NCBI RefSeq assembly: GCF_002192695.1
Contig: NZ_MTLG01000122.1
Span: forward strand, 124,001 to 188,000
Reading direction: 5' to 3'
Source: Achromobacter xylosoxidans
GTDB lineage: Bacteria; Pseudomonadota; Gammaproteobacteria; Burkholderiales; Burkholderiaceae_B
Length of the DNA stretch: 64,000 nt
Under the pieces are notes generated by a model that searched no databases, was not told the DNA's origin, and worked only from the letters and a program-made list of their open reading frames with translations. Position numbers and translations under genes: made by a program. Within the stretch, counting starts at the first letter, position 1, and every line of letters begins with the position of its first letter. This document shows positions 50,134 through 59,455 of the stretch, piece by piece.

Positions 50134-52482
50134 ATGAAGCAGCTCCTGTGGGTTTCGATTATGGTCTGCTGCACGGTCGCGTACGCCGACCCAGATATTG
50201 ATAAGCTTCTGGCGCTCTCAAATAATAACAACCAAAATATTATTGAGTATCCGATAATAATCGCTAGAGCCTATGACACGGAGGTCGCACTGGATGAAAA
50301 TATTTCTGGGGCGACTCAGCAAAACAATACAATCACCCGATCCGTAAAGACCTCTCGCTCTCTCGAAATCAACAACACTGCCGACGATTCCTGGGAGCAG
50401 ACCATTAAACGCTCGGCTGCCGCCGACGTGGGCGCCAACATAGGCAATGGTGGAAAAGGGTTTTCGCTAAAAGGCACCGCCTCCTACGCTGACGACGCCA
50501 CATCGACGGCGAAACGTAGGTCCATACGGACGGAAATCAGCAAGGACAGCGAAGATCTGGACAGTCTGGAAAAAGTGCTGACGAACAAGACTGTCAGCTT
50601 CGACCCAAATTCGGGCAGGATTTCCACGGCGGTGAGACTTCAGAATATTTCAACCATCGGGGGCTACGTTGAAAATCTTCGCGTTTCGCTCAAAACAAAA
50701 AGCTTCGAAACTGGCACGGCCCAAGTGCTGGGGGCAGCATTTCTATGTAATAGCACGTCAAATTTGATTGACCTGAGTTGGACGACCGCAGGTGTATCCG
50801 CCAATAATGCATCGCAGACGCCAACACCAGCGCCCAACGCTGTCCTGCCGTCAACCACCCCACCGGCGTCCTGCAAAATCTCGGTCCCGCCTCAGGATCC
50901 CCTCGCGCCATATACAGACGTTCCAGTCTCCTTCATTAGGATTAACACGGGCAAGATACAGGACTTGCTGTCACAAGACGTCTGGATCGAAGTGGAATCT
51001 CTGACAGTAGGAAAGCAGGATGCCGCTATCCCTGCTGCCACCGCCATCGCCAAACTCAACGCCAACACCTACCGGTTCTTCATCATGCGGCCGGACGGAC
51101 GAAACGACCTGATCTACTACGTCGTCGACGGGAAAACTTCGCCGAAAGCCGCCTTGGAAGACGCAAGAAAAGGGCAAATACTTTTCTCCGCGGATCCAAT
51201 TCGTGTAACGGACATCAACCAATGGCAGTCAGATCTCTCCGACTGGGGACTGCCGAAGGACTTTATTACGAAGGACTTGGGTCAAGGCATGTGGGTCGTG
51301 GCATCACCCACGTTCACGCAGACCCTGGATAAACCCGGGCTTCCAGGACACCAGTTCGACCTCTTCTATGTCACGAAAGCGGATCTACTCACAACGCTCG
51401 ACGAGAGCATTCGCAAGCCGCTCCTTGTAGGCGATCCACAGGTTTTCCCGGAAATCAATGGGCTTATCGCGGCTGATGCGATGTGCTCAACATCTACTGA
51501 CCCTCAAAGACGCGTTCTCGTAGGAGACAAGATAAAAATCAGCATCTCCGTGCAAGAGAAGAGGAACAAGGCCATCGACATTGGACTGGCAGGATCTGAT
51601 CCAAAATGGCATGCATTCTTGATGGATTTTTCAGGACAAAATCCAAAAGTTTTTCGCAATCAATTTCAACCTGTCACTCAGGTCGAAGCCAGGGATCTAA
51701 GCAAATACGGTGTGGGCTTTTCCCTATCAAACAAGATTCTTCCGAAATCGATCGCCGAATGGGCGAAGATGCCCGACGTCGTTATCGAACGACTGAACGG
51801 AGAGCTGACGCTGAGCTTCAGAATCACCGAGAAAATGATGCCCGATCGCAAAGGCGAAGCGTGTTTAACAATAATTCGTGAAACGGAAAAAATAGGCGTC
51901 GGAAGAAAATACGATCCATTTACACCGCCTCCATCCGGGCAGTACGCAACCGCGCCTGGCGGGCCTGTTCCCCCACAGATCGTCATGGCGAACTGGGCTA
52001 AGGAGGAGCCGTACGTGGAGAAGGACTTTCTTATCCAGCGGAAAACAACAGGCTATCTCGAGATTATACGTATCGGCCGTCCGAAAGATTCAACGGAGAC
52101 TGCCTTCCGGGACAGTGACGATTTTTTTTACCTGCACTCGGTCTGCGCAACCATTGCCAAAGAGTTTGACACGTACAAGCCCAACTACGCGATGCTCCAA
52201 ACTTGCGCCACAACCCCAGCCGCAAATTTCCACACCTGTCTGCGCACAGGAGCAAACGCGCCACCGATGGTGGGGGTTCCTCCATCTCCGGTTCCGCCTC
52301 CCCCTCCGGCGGGATCGAGCGCTCAAATCGCCCAACTGGCTCAGCAGACACTCCTACAGGCCTGCCAGAATCGAAAGGTACGAGCGGCATTCATTCGGAC
52401 CTGCACAGCCAAAGACATTCCAAAGGAAGATCCGGAATGCGCATCGATCATAGCAACGACGGAGCCCAAGGGGGCCAATTAA
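50134..52482 (+). CDS. Unrecognised 782-residue secreted protein
   Basis: The signal peptide is MKQLLWVSIMVCCTVAYA. Residues 60-200 are rich in Ser/Thr with alternating polar and nonpolar residues (SVKTSRSLEINNTADDSWEQ, then GFSLKGTASYADDATS), suggesting extended beta-structure. The middle contains a Thr/Pro-rich linker (about 230-245) and the end a Pro-rich linker (PPSPVPPPPPAG near 718-729) before a Cys-containing tail. I do not recognise the family; aerolysin-like or other beta-structured secreted proteins are only a guess. Lower GC and more AT-ending codons than its neighbours suggest horizontal acquisition. It has no partner gene and sits between a gene-poor region and ssb. Confidence 0.75.
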   Translation: MKQLLWVSIMVCCTVAYADPDIDKLLALSNNNNQNIIEYPIIIARAYDTEVALDENISGATQQNNTITRSVKTSRSLEINNTADDSWEQTIKRSAAADVGANIGNGGKGFSLKGTASYADDATSTAKRRSIRTEISKDSEDLDSLEKVLTNKTVSFDPNSGRISTAVRLQNISTIGGYVENLRVSLKTKSFETGTAQVLGAAFLCNSTSNLIDLSWTTAGVSANNASQTPTPAPNAVLPSTTPPASCKISVPPQDPLAPYTDVPVSFIRINTGKIQDLLSQDVWIEVESLTVGKQDAAIPAATAIAKLNANTYRFFIMRPDGRNDLIYYVVDGKTSPKAALEDARKGQILFSADPIRVTDINQWQSDLSDWGLPKDFITKDLGQGMWVVASPTFTQTLDKPGLPGHQFDLFYVTKADLLTTLDESIRKPLLVGDPQVFPEINGLIAADAMCSTSTDPQRRVLVGDKIKISISVQEKRNKAIDIGLAGSDPKWHAFLMDFSGQNPKVFRNQFQPVTQVEARDLSKYGVGFSLSNKILPKSIAEWAKMPDVVIERLNGELTLSFRITEKMMPDRKGEACLTIIRETEKIGVGRKYDPFTPPPSGQYATAPGGPVPPQIVMANWAKEEPYVEKDFLIQRKTTGYLEIIRIGRPKDSTETAFRDSDDFFYLHSVCATIAKEFDTYKPNYAMLQTCATTPAANFHTCLRTGANAPPMVGVPPSPVPPPPPAGSSAQIAQLAQQTLLQACQNRKVRAAFIRTCTAKDIPKEDPECASIIATTEPKGAN

Positions 52483-52589
52483 AGTGAACGTCCGCGAGCA
52501 CGAGAGCGGGCCACCACAGTTGAGTAACGCGGTGCATTCTTTACTGCCGGTGAAGTCCCGGCTAGCAATACCGACGCAGCAAGAAAACA

Positions 52590-52642
52590 GGGCCCTGCAA
52601 ATTCTTATCTAACCTATTGGTTAAAAATGAATTCCAGGGCCC
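52590..52642 (-). terminator. Hairpin downstream of ssb
   Basis: On the minus strand GGGCCCTG (52642-52635) pairs with CAGGGCCC (52597-52590) across a 37-base loop, followed by TGTTTTCTT. Possible ssb terminator; the loop is long. Confidence 0.5.
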
Positions 52643-52670
52643 ATCTTTACACTTCGGGGAAAAATTCCGG

Positions 52671-53192
52671 TTAGAACGGAATATCGTCGTCCATATCCGC
52701 CAGATTAGCGCCGCTGCTGGCCGGAGCCGCCGCGGGAGCCGGGCGCTGCTGCGGGGCCGGGCGCTGGGCCGGAGCGCGTTGCTGTGCCGGGCGCGAAGGC
52801 GCGTCGTCGTAGCCGCCACCGCCGCCAAAGCTTGCGCCACCGCCGCCGCCGTCTTCGCGGCCGCCCAGCATCTGCATCTGGTCGGCGACGACTTCGGTAC
52901 TGTAGCGGTCAGCGCCGGTGTCCTTGTCTTGCCACTTGCGCGTCTTCAGGCGGCCTTCGATGTAGACCGAGCGGCCCTTCTTCAGATACTCGCCGGCGAT
53001 TTCAGCCAAGCGGTTGTACATGACGACGCGGTGCCATTCCGTTTCTTCGCGGCGTTCGCCCGAAGCCTTGTCTTTCCAGGTGGAGGTGGTGGCAATGGAC
53101 ATATTGCAGATTGCCGCCCCTTCGGGGCTGTAGCGGACTTCCGGGTCGCGCCCCAGATTGCCCACGAGTATGACTTTGTTAACCGATGCCAT
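52671..53192 (-). CDS. ssb: Single-stranded DNA-binding protein
   Basis: A 173-residue SSB. The N-terminal OB fold (MASVNKVILVGNLGRDPEVR, WHRVVMYNRLAEIAGEYLKK) covers residues 1-110, a Gly/Pro/Gln/Arg-rich linker follows, and the acidic tip MDDDIPF ends the protein; this tip binds partner repair proteins. It lies in the order MFS-ssb near uvrA, as in other betaproteobacteria. The frame begins at ATG 53192. Confidence 0.98.
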   Translation of the reverse strand: MASVNKVILVGNLGRDPEVRYSPEGAAICNMSIATTSTWKDKASGERREETEWHRVVMYNRLAEIAGEYLKKGRSVYIEGRLKTRKWQDKDTGADRYSTEVVADQMQMLGGREDGGGGGASFGGGGGYDDAPSRPAQQRAPAQRPAPQQRPAPAAAPASSGANLADMDDDIPF

Positions 53193-53289
53193 GCCGTTGT
53201 CCCTCTGTTGTTGACAGCCTGCGTGTGCGTTGCCGCGGACGCGCCGGCAACAACATAAAAGCGATGTTGAAGACCGGCTTCATGAAACA

Positions 53290-53316
53290 CGCCGGTCACC
53301 GCAACGATGACCGGCG
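53290..53316 (-). terminator. Hairpin between the MFS gene and ssb
   Basis: CGCCGGTCA (53290-53298) pairs with TGACCGGCG (53308-53316); on the minus strand TGTTTCAT follows. Possible terminator of the MFS gene, or a structured ssb leader. Confidence 0.45.
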
Positions 53317-53467
53317 ACGCCGGGTTGAACCCTGAGAAGCCCTAATTTGATACGTATTATCGACGAAAAGCGTCTGTCGCGCCAAACCGGAATGTGACAA
53401 AGCCATCCACCCCGGCCATGGAATTTTCGCGTCTGTTGGGCGCTTTTCGGGGTGGGATCCCGACTTT

Positions 53468-54685
53468 TCAGCCAGCTCGCGCCGGCGCCTGGCGGTCCGG
53501 CTCGGGCAGCGGGCGCAGCGCCCAGGTCACCGCCAGCCAGATCGCCGAGAGGACGGCGGCGGCGATGAAAACGGCGCTGGAACCCGAGTGGGCGGCCAGC
53601 CAGCCGCCCAGCGCCCCGCCCGCGAACAGGCCGGCGGCCTGGGCGGTGTTGTAGAAGCCCAGCGCCAGGCCCTTGTAGGCCTGCGGCGCGACCCGCGACA
53701 CCAGCGACGGCTGCAAGGCTTCCAGCACGTTGAAGGCCACGAAGAAGCCTGTCAGGGCGGCGGCCAGGGTGTAGAAGCCATGGCTGGCCGCGGGCAGCAA
53801 GGCGCACACCAGCACCAGCCCGGCCACGGCGGCGCGCAGAGCGCCGCGATGGGCGCGGCGCTTTTCCGCGACGAACACCACCGGCACCATCAGCACAAAG
53901 GAAACCAGGATGACCGGCAGATAGACCTTCCAGAGCTCGCGCGCGTCCAGGCCGCCCACCTTCGCCAGCAGGGCCGGCACCACCACGAACAGCGCCACCT
54001 GGATCAGGTGCAGCACGAACACGCCAAAGTTCAGGCGCAGCAGGTCGCTATGGGTCAGGACTTCGCGCGGCCTGGCTGCCTGCATGGTGCGGGCCTGGGT
54101 CAGCGGCACCACGGGCACGACCCAGCCGGCCACGGCCAGGCAGATCACGCCCAGGCAGGCGATGGTCCAGAACAGGCCGGACAGGCCCCACCAGCCCACC
54201 AGCACGGGCGACAGGACCAGCGACACGGCGAAGGACAGGCCGATCGACCCGCCCACCATGGCCATGGCGCGGGTGCGGACCTCGTCGCGGGTGGAATCAG
54301 CCAGCCAGGCGGTGACCGCCGCGGAAATCGCGCCTGCGCCCTGGATGGCGCGGCCGATGGTGATCCAGTACACGTCGGAGGCCTGCGCACAGACGATGCT
54401 GCCGGCCACGAACAGCAGCAGCCCGAACAGCACCACGGGGCGGCGGCCCCAGCGGTCGGACGCCAGGCCGAAGGGAATCTGCATGAAAGCCTGGGTCAGG
54501 CCGTACATGCCCAGCGCCAGGCCGACGCGGGCGGGGTCGTCGCCGCCGGGCATGCCGGCGGCGGCCACGGCAAAAACCGGCAGCAACAGGAACAGCCCCA
54601 GCATCCGCGCGGCGAACAGGCCGGCCAGCGCCACGCTGGCGCGGCGCTCGGACGGGGTCAACTTCAATTTTTTATCTGCCTGCAT
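53468..54685 (-). CDS. MFS transporter (YajR-like)
   Basis: A 405-residue, 12-helix transporter. Motif A is LASDRWGRRPVVLFG after helix 2; the N-terminal helix begins FAARMLGLFLLLPVFAVAA. The tail is short and cytoplasmic (PLPEPDRQAPARAG). Substrate unknown. The gene lies between uvrA (divergent) and ssb, a placement seen in related genomes, which suggests ancestral linkage rather than a shared function. Confidence 0.9.
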   Translation of the reverse strand: MQADKKLKLTPSERRASVALAGLFAARMLGLFLLLPVFAVAAAGMPGGDDPARVGLALGMYGLTQAFMQIPFGLASDRWGRRPVVLFGLLLFVAGSIVCAQASDVYWITIGRAIQGAGAISAAVTAWLADSTRDEVRTRAMAMVGGSIGLSFAVSLVLSPVLVGWWGLSGLFWTIACLGVICLAVAGWVVPVVPLTQARTMQAARPREVLTHSDLLRLNFGVFVLHLIQVALFVVVPALLAKVGGLDARELWKVYLPVILVSFVLMVPVVFVAEKRRAHRGALRAAVAGLVLVCALLPAASHGFYTLAAALTGFFVAFNVLEALQPSLVSRVAPQAYKGLALGFYNTAQAAGLFAGGALGGWLAAHSGSSAVFIAAAVLSAIWLAVTWALRPLPEPDRQAPARAG

Positions 54686-54865
54686 GCGAAAAATTCAACG
54701 ATGACTAGGGCTCGTTCGCGCGCGTGGATGTCACACGCTCACGGTCTGATCTGGCGGTGCGGCGCCGCTCCCGGGGCAATCCAGGCGGAAGTACTGCCCC
54801 GTACGCTAGGGGATTCGGCGCGCTATAGTACCAAGTTGGCCTTTGAAACCGCTTAAAAGAGCCCG

Positions 54866-57727
54866 ATGGACGTGACAATACGCATTCGGGGTGCGCGCAC
54901 CCATAATCTCAAGAACGTCTCGCTCGACCTGCCGCGCCACAAGCTTGTGGTGGTCACGGGCTTGTCCGGCTCGGGCAAATCCTCGCTGGCCTTCGACACG
55001 CTGTACGCGGAGGGCCAACGCCGCTACGTGGAAAGTCTGTCCGCCTATGCCCGGCAGTTCCTGCAGCTGATGGACAAGCCGGACGTGGACCTGATCGAAG
55101 GCCTGTCCCCGGCGATTTCCATCGAGCAGAAGGCGGCGGGCCACAATCCCCGCTCCACCGTCGGCACCATCACCGAAATCCACGACTACCTGCGCCTCCT
55201 GTATGCGCGGGTCGGCACGCCCTACTGCCCCGACCACGGCCTGCCGCTGCAGGCGCAAAGCGTCAGCCAGATGGTGGACGCGGTGCTGTCCTGGACGCCC
55301 GAAACCCGCCTGGCGGTGCTGGCGCCAATCGCGCGCGGCAAGAAGGGCAGCTACGAGGACGAGTGCGCCAGCCTGCAGGCGCAGGGCTACGTGCGCCTGC
55401 GCGTGGACGGCCAGATGACCGAAATCGACGGCATGGCGCCGCTGAAGAAGACCGAGAAGCACGACATCGACGTCGTCATCGACCGGCTGCGCATCAAGCC
55501 CGAGAGCAAGCAGCGCCTGGCGGAAAGCTTCGAGACCGCGCTACAGCTGGCCGAGGGGCGCGCCCTGGCGCTGGACATGGACAGCGGCCGCGAGCAGGTC
55601 TTCTCCAGCCGCTACGCCTGCCCGGTATGCAGCCACAGCCTGCCCGAGCTGGAGCCGCGCCTGTTCAGCTTCAACAACCCCATGGGCGCCTGCCCCAGCT
55701 GCGACGGCATCGGCCAGGTCGGCTTCTTCGACCCCAAGCGCGTGGTCGCCTTCCCGGAGCTGAGCCTGGCGGCCGGCGCCATCCGCGGCTGGGACCGCCG
55801 CAACGCCTTCACCCATTCGCTGCTGACCAGCCTGGCGGCGCACTACGAGTTCGACATCGAGGCGCCCTTCGAGGAACTGCCCGAGGCGCTGCGCGACAAG
55901 GTGCTGTACGGCTCCGGCGACGAAGAGATCTCGTTCCTCTACCTGAACGAAAAGGGCCGCAGCACGGTCAAGCGCCACACGTTCGAAGGCGTGATCCCGA
56001 ACCTGGAGCGCCGCTGGCGCGAAACCGATTCGGCCACGGTGCGCGAAGAACTCGGCAAGTACCGCAATATCAAGACCTGCCCGGACTGCGGCGGCTCGCG
56101 CCTGCGGCCCGAGGCCCGCAACGTACTGATCGGCCAGGATCCGCGCGGCGGCGAACGCCACGGCCAGGCCATCTACGAGGTCGAGGCCATGCCGCTGTCG
56201 ACCTGCCTGACCTGGTTCCGCGACCTGAGCCTGACGGGCGCCAAGCAGGAAATCGCGCAGCGCATCGTGCGCGAGATCGAGGCGCGCCTGAGCTTCCTGA
56301 ACAACGTGGGGCTGAACTACCTGTCGCTGGACCGCAGCGCCGACACCATCTCGGGTGGCGAAGCCCAGCGCATCCGCCTGGCCAGCCAGATCGGCTCGGG
56401 CCTGACCGGCGTGATGTACGTGCTGGATGAGCCCTCCATCGGCCTGCACCAGCGCGACAACGACCGCCTGATCGGCACGCTGCAGCACCTGCGCGACCTC
56501 GGCAACAGCGTCATCGTGGTGGAACACGACGAAGACATGATCCGTATGGCCGACTGGGTCGTCGACATGGGGCCGGGCGCGGGCGAGCACGGCGGCCAGG
56601 TCGTAGCGCAGGGCGACCCGGAAACCGTGCAGCGCGATCCCCAGTCGCTGACCGGCCAGTACCTGAGCGGCGCGCGCGCCATCGCCATTCCGCAGCGGCG
56701 GCCCGTCAACGAGGAGCTGTCCTGGCTGACCCTGACGGGCGCCAGCGGCAACAACCTGAAGAACGTGGACCTGCGCATCCCCGCGGGCCGGCTGGTGTGC
56801 GTGACTGGCGTGTCCGGTTCGGGCAAGTCCACGCTGGTCAACGACACGCTGGCGGTCGCCGTGTCGCGCCAGCTGCATCATGCGCAGAGCGAGCCCGCCC
56901 CCTACGTGTCGATGCTGGGGCTGGAGAACTTCGACAAGATCATCAGCGTGGACCAGAGCCCCATCGGCCGCACGCCGCGCAGCAATCCCGCGACCTACAC
57001 GGGCCTGTTCACGCCGATCCGCGAACTCTTCGCCGGCGTGCCGGAGGCGCGCACCCGCGGCTACGATCCGGGGCGCTTCAGCTTCAACGTCAAGGGCGGG
57101 CGCTGCGAAGCCTGCCAGGGCGACGGCGTGGTCAAGGTCGAGATGCACTTCCTGCCCGACATGTACGTGCCTTGCGACGTCTGCCACGGCAAGCGCTACA
57201 ACCGCGAAACGCTGGAGATCCGCTATCGCGGCCGCAACATCAGCGAGGTGCTGGACCTGACGGTCGAGCAGGCGCTGGAATACTTCGAGTCCGTGCCGGC
57301 CATCGCCCGCAAGCTGCACACGCTGATCGACGTGGGCCTGTCCTACATCCGGCTGGGCCAGAGCGCGACCACTCTGTCGGGCGGTGAAGCGCAGCGCGTG
57401 AAGCTGTCGCAGGAACTGTCGCGGCGCAGCACCGGCCGCACGCTCTACATCCTGGACGAGCCCACCACGGGCCTGCACTTCCGCGACATCGAGCTGCTGC
57501 TGCAGGTGCTGAACCAGCTGGTCGACAGCGGCAATACGGTGCTGATCATCGAGCACAACCTGGACGTCATCAAGACCGCGGACTGGGTGGTCGACATGGG
57601 TCCCGAAGGCGGCGACGGCGGCGGCCGCGTGGTGGCGCAAGGCACGCCGGAAGACGTGGCCGATACGCCCGCCAGCCACACCGGACAGTATCTGGGCAAG
57701 CTGCTGCGCCGCAGCTCGGGCGCCTGA
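54866..57727 (+). CDS. uvrA: Excinuclease ABC subunit A
   Basis: A 953-residue ATPase that, with UvrB, recognises bulky DNA lesions. It has two ABC modules: Walker A GLSGSGKSS at 32-40 and GVSGSGKST near 648-656, signatures SGGEAQRIRLA and LSGGEAQRVKLS, and two Walker B/H-loop sets (YVLDEPSIGLHQ, YILDEPTTGLHF). Zinc-binding Cys pairs are CPVC near 252, CPSC near 279, and CEAC plus CDVC in the second half. No CTGT-N8-ACAG LexA box was seen in the 180 bases upstream. Confidence 0.99.
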   Translation: MDVTIRIRGARTHNLKNVSLDLPRHKLVVVTGLSGSGKSSLAFDTLYAEGQRRYVESLSAYARQFLQLMDKPDVDLIEGLSPAISIEQKAAGHNPRSTVGTITEIHDYLRLLYARVGTPYCPDHGLPLQAQSVSQMVDAVLSWTPETRLAVLAPIARGKKGSYEDECASLQAQGYVRLRVDGQMTEIDGMAPLKKTEKHDIDVVIDRLRIKPESKQRLAESFETALQLAEGRALALDMDSGREQVFSSRYACPVCSHSLPELEPRLFSFNNPMGACPSCDGIGQVGFFDPKRVVAFPELSLAAGAIRGWDRRNAFTHSLLTSLAAHYEFDIEAPFEELPEALRDKVLYGSGDEEISFLYLNEKGRSTVKRHTFEGVIPNLERRWRETDSATVREELGKYRNIKTCPDCGGSRLRPEARNVLIGQDPRGGERHGQAIYEVEAMPLSTCLTWFRDLSLTGAKQEIAQRIVREIEARLSFLNNVGLNYLSLDRSADTISGGEAQRIRLASQIGSGLTGVMYVLDEPSIGLHQRDNDRLIGTLQHLRDLGNSVIVVEHDEDMIRMADWVVDMGPGAGEHGGQVVAQGDPETVQRDPQSLTGQYLSGARAIAIPQRRPVNEELSWLTLTGASGNNLKNVDLRIPAGRLVCVTGVSGSGKSTLVNDTLAVAVSRQLHHAQSEPAPYVSMLGLENFDKIISVDQSPIGRTPRSNPATYTGLFTPIRELFAGVPEARTRGYDPGRFSFNVKGGRCEACQGDGVVKVEMHFLPDMYVPCDVCHGKRYNRETLEIRYRGRNISEVLDLTVEQALEYFESVPAIARKLHTLIDVGLSYIRLGQSATTLSGGEAQRVKLSQELSRRSTGRTLYILDEPTTGLHFRDIELLLQVLNQLVDSGNTVLIIEHNLDVIKTADWVVDMGPEGGDGGGRVVAQGTPEDVADTPASHTGQYLGKLLRRSSGA

Positions 57728-57760
57728 ACCATCACATCAACGGTTAGAGAGGATCGTCGC

Positions 57761-58423
57761 ATGTACACCTTGATCATCGGCAACAAGAACTACTCGTCCT
57801 GGTCCCTGCGCCCCTGGATCGCCCTGCGCGTGGCGGGCATTCCGTTTACCGAGCAAAAGCTCGGCTTTTTCACCGAGGAATTCTCGCGCCGCGTCAACGC
57901 CGTATCGCCGGCGGGCCTGGTGCCGGTGCTGCTGGATGGCGAATTCGCGGTTTGGGACACGCTGGCGATCTGCGAATACCTGGCCGAGCGCCATCCCGAA
58001 GCCCGCCTGTGGCCGCAAGCTCCCAAGGCACGCGCCCGCGCGCGCTCGCTTACCGCGCAGATGCACAGCGGCTTTGGCGCGCTGCGCCAGGCGCTGCCCA
58101 TGAACGTGGAGGCGCGGCTACCCGGCATCGCGTTCCCCGAGGCGGCGCAACAGGACATCTCGCGCCTGCAGGCCATCTGGCATGACACGCGCGCGGAATT
58201 CGGCCAGGGCGGACCGTTCCTGTTCGGCGACTTCTCAATCGCCGACGCTTTCTTCGCACCGGTGGTCTCGCGCTTCAACACCTATGGCATCGCGGCGGCG
58301 GGCCCGGTGCGCAGCTACATGGACGCGGTGCTGGCGCTGCCCGCCATGCAGGAATGGACCCGCGACGCGCTGGCCGAAGCCACCTTCGTGCCCGAGGACG
58401 AGCCCTACCGCAAGCACCGCTGA
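57761..58423 (+). CDS. Glutathione S-transferase-family protein
   Basis: A 220-residue GST. The N-terminal thioredoxin-like half begins YTLIIGNKNYSSWSLRPWIA with the Ser at the usual activating position, and has PAGLVPVLLDG and WDTLAICEYLAE for glutathione binding. The helical C-terminal domain includes the FLFGDFSIADAFFAPVV N-capping segment. Substrate unknown. A weak GAGAGGA precedes ATG 57761. It converges with the LysR gene. Confidence 0.92.
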   Translation: MYTLIIGNKNYSSWSLRPWIALRVAGIPFTEQKLGFFTEEFSRRVNAVSPAGLVPVLLDGEFAVWDTLAICEYLAERHPEARLWPQAPKARARARSLTAQMHSGFGALRQALPMNVEARLPGIAFPEAAQQDISRLQAIWHDTRAEFGQGGPFLFGDFSIADAFFAPVVSRFNTYGIAAAGPVRSYMDAVLALPAMQEWTRDALAEATFVPEDEPYRKHR

Positions 58424-58430
58424 CGCGCGT

Positions 58431-59333
58431 TCAATCGCGCAGGCGCTGGGCCACGAACTCACGCACCAGCGCCATCGCCGGCGCCTCGGTGCGGCCCGTC
58501 AGCGTCACCATCGCAAAGAGCGCGTGGCTGCGTAGCGGCGGGTCGGTGGACAACTCGGTCAATTCGCCTGCGGCGATGCCGACCCGCGCCGCGCCCACGA
58601 TGCCCAGGAACACCGCGTCCGACACGCGCACCGCTTCCAGCACGCTGCCGATTTCATCGCAGCGCAGGCGCATCGAGGTCTGCGGGTCGGCCTCGATGCC
58701 GAAATGGTCGACCACGATGCGCACGGTATCGGCCGCCAGAAACGTGGACGCCAGGGGATAGGCCGCCACCTCCGCGAAGCGCGCCGGCCGTCCCGTCTGC
58801 GCCAGCGGATGGCCGCGGCGGCAGATGAATCCCGCGCGCATTTCCGAAATGGGTTCGATGCGCAGGTCAGCCGCCGGCACGATGCCGCGCGTATCGACCA
58901 CCAGCGCATCCAGGCGCCGCTGGCGCAGCAGCGCCAGATGGGCCTCCGGCGAACCGCGCATCACGTCCAGCTTCAATTGCGGATAGTGCTGCGCCACGTG
59001 CGCCAGCAGCGGCGTCATGAGCATGACGCCCGGCCCCGACCCCAGCCCGATGCTGATGCTGCCCTGGTCTCCCTGGGTCAGCAGTTCCGCGCTGCGGCGC
59101 AGCTCGCCGGATTCGAACAGGATGCGCCGCGCGCGGCTGGCGACCGTCAGCCCCAGCGGTGTCAGTTCCGTGCGCTTGCCCATGCGGTCCAGCAGCCGCG
59201 CCCCCAGGTCATCTTCCAGCAGACGGATGCTGCGGCTGAGCGCCGACTGGGTCAGATGCAGGTGTTCGGCTGCGCGGCTGAAGGAACCTGCCTCGGCTAC
59301 CGCCAGCAGATGTTCGAGCTGCTTGAGATTCAT
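58431..59333 (-). CDS. LysR-family regulator of the Bug/amidohydrolase pair
   Basis: A 300-residue LTTR. The N-terminal winged helix reads NLKQLEHLLAVAEAGSFSRA with AEHLHLTQSALSRSIRLLED, followed by a periplasmic-binding-like effector domain (about 90-295). It is divergent from the Bug and M20 amidohydrolase genes, the usual arrangement for an LTTR and its target operon. The inducer is probably the substrate of those genes, unknown here. ATG 59333. Confidence 0.93.
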   Translation of the reverse strand: MNLKQLEHLLAVAEAGSFSRAAEHLHLTQSALSRSIRLLEDDLGARLLDRMGKRTELTPLGLTVASRARRILFESGELRRSAELLTQGDQGSISIGLGSGPGVMLMTPLLAHVAQHYPQLKLDVMRGSPEAHLALLRQRRLDALVVDTRGIVPAADLRIEPISEMRAGFICRRGHPLAQTGRPARFAEVAAYPLASTFLAADTVRIVVDHFGIEADPQTSMRLRCDEIGSVLEAVRVSDAVFLGIVGAARVGIAAGELTELSTDPPLRSHALFAMVTLTGRTEAPAMALVREFVAQRLRD

Positions 59334-59455
59334 GCCCGGGTCCCCGTCTAATTATGAGTTTTTTTTCTAGCTTCCAGAATAACAATTCGTTAGACAACTA
59401 GCGAGGCCTGTCCCTAGCATGCGGATCACGACTAGATCATTCCAAGGGGAATTTC
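59334..59455. promoter_or_regulatory. Divergent promoter region of LysR and Bug/M20 genes
   Basis: AT-rich by comparison, with T-runs (TTTTTTTTCTAGC) and an AACAATTCGTTAG segment of partial dyad symmetry. Likely holds the LTTR binding site; the exact operator was not identified. Confidence 0.4.

Noticed and set aside
54686..54865. LexA (SOS) box upstream of uvrA
   Set aside because: No CTGT-N8-ACAG or close variant could be found by reading this stretch.
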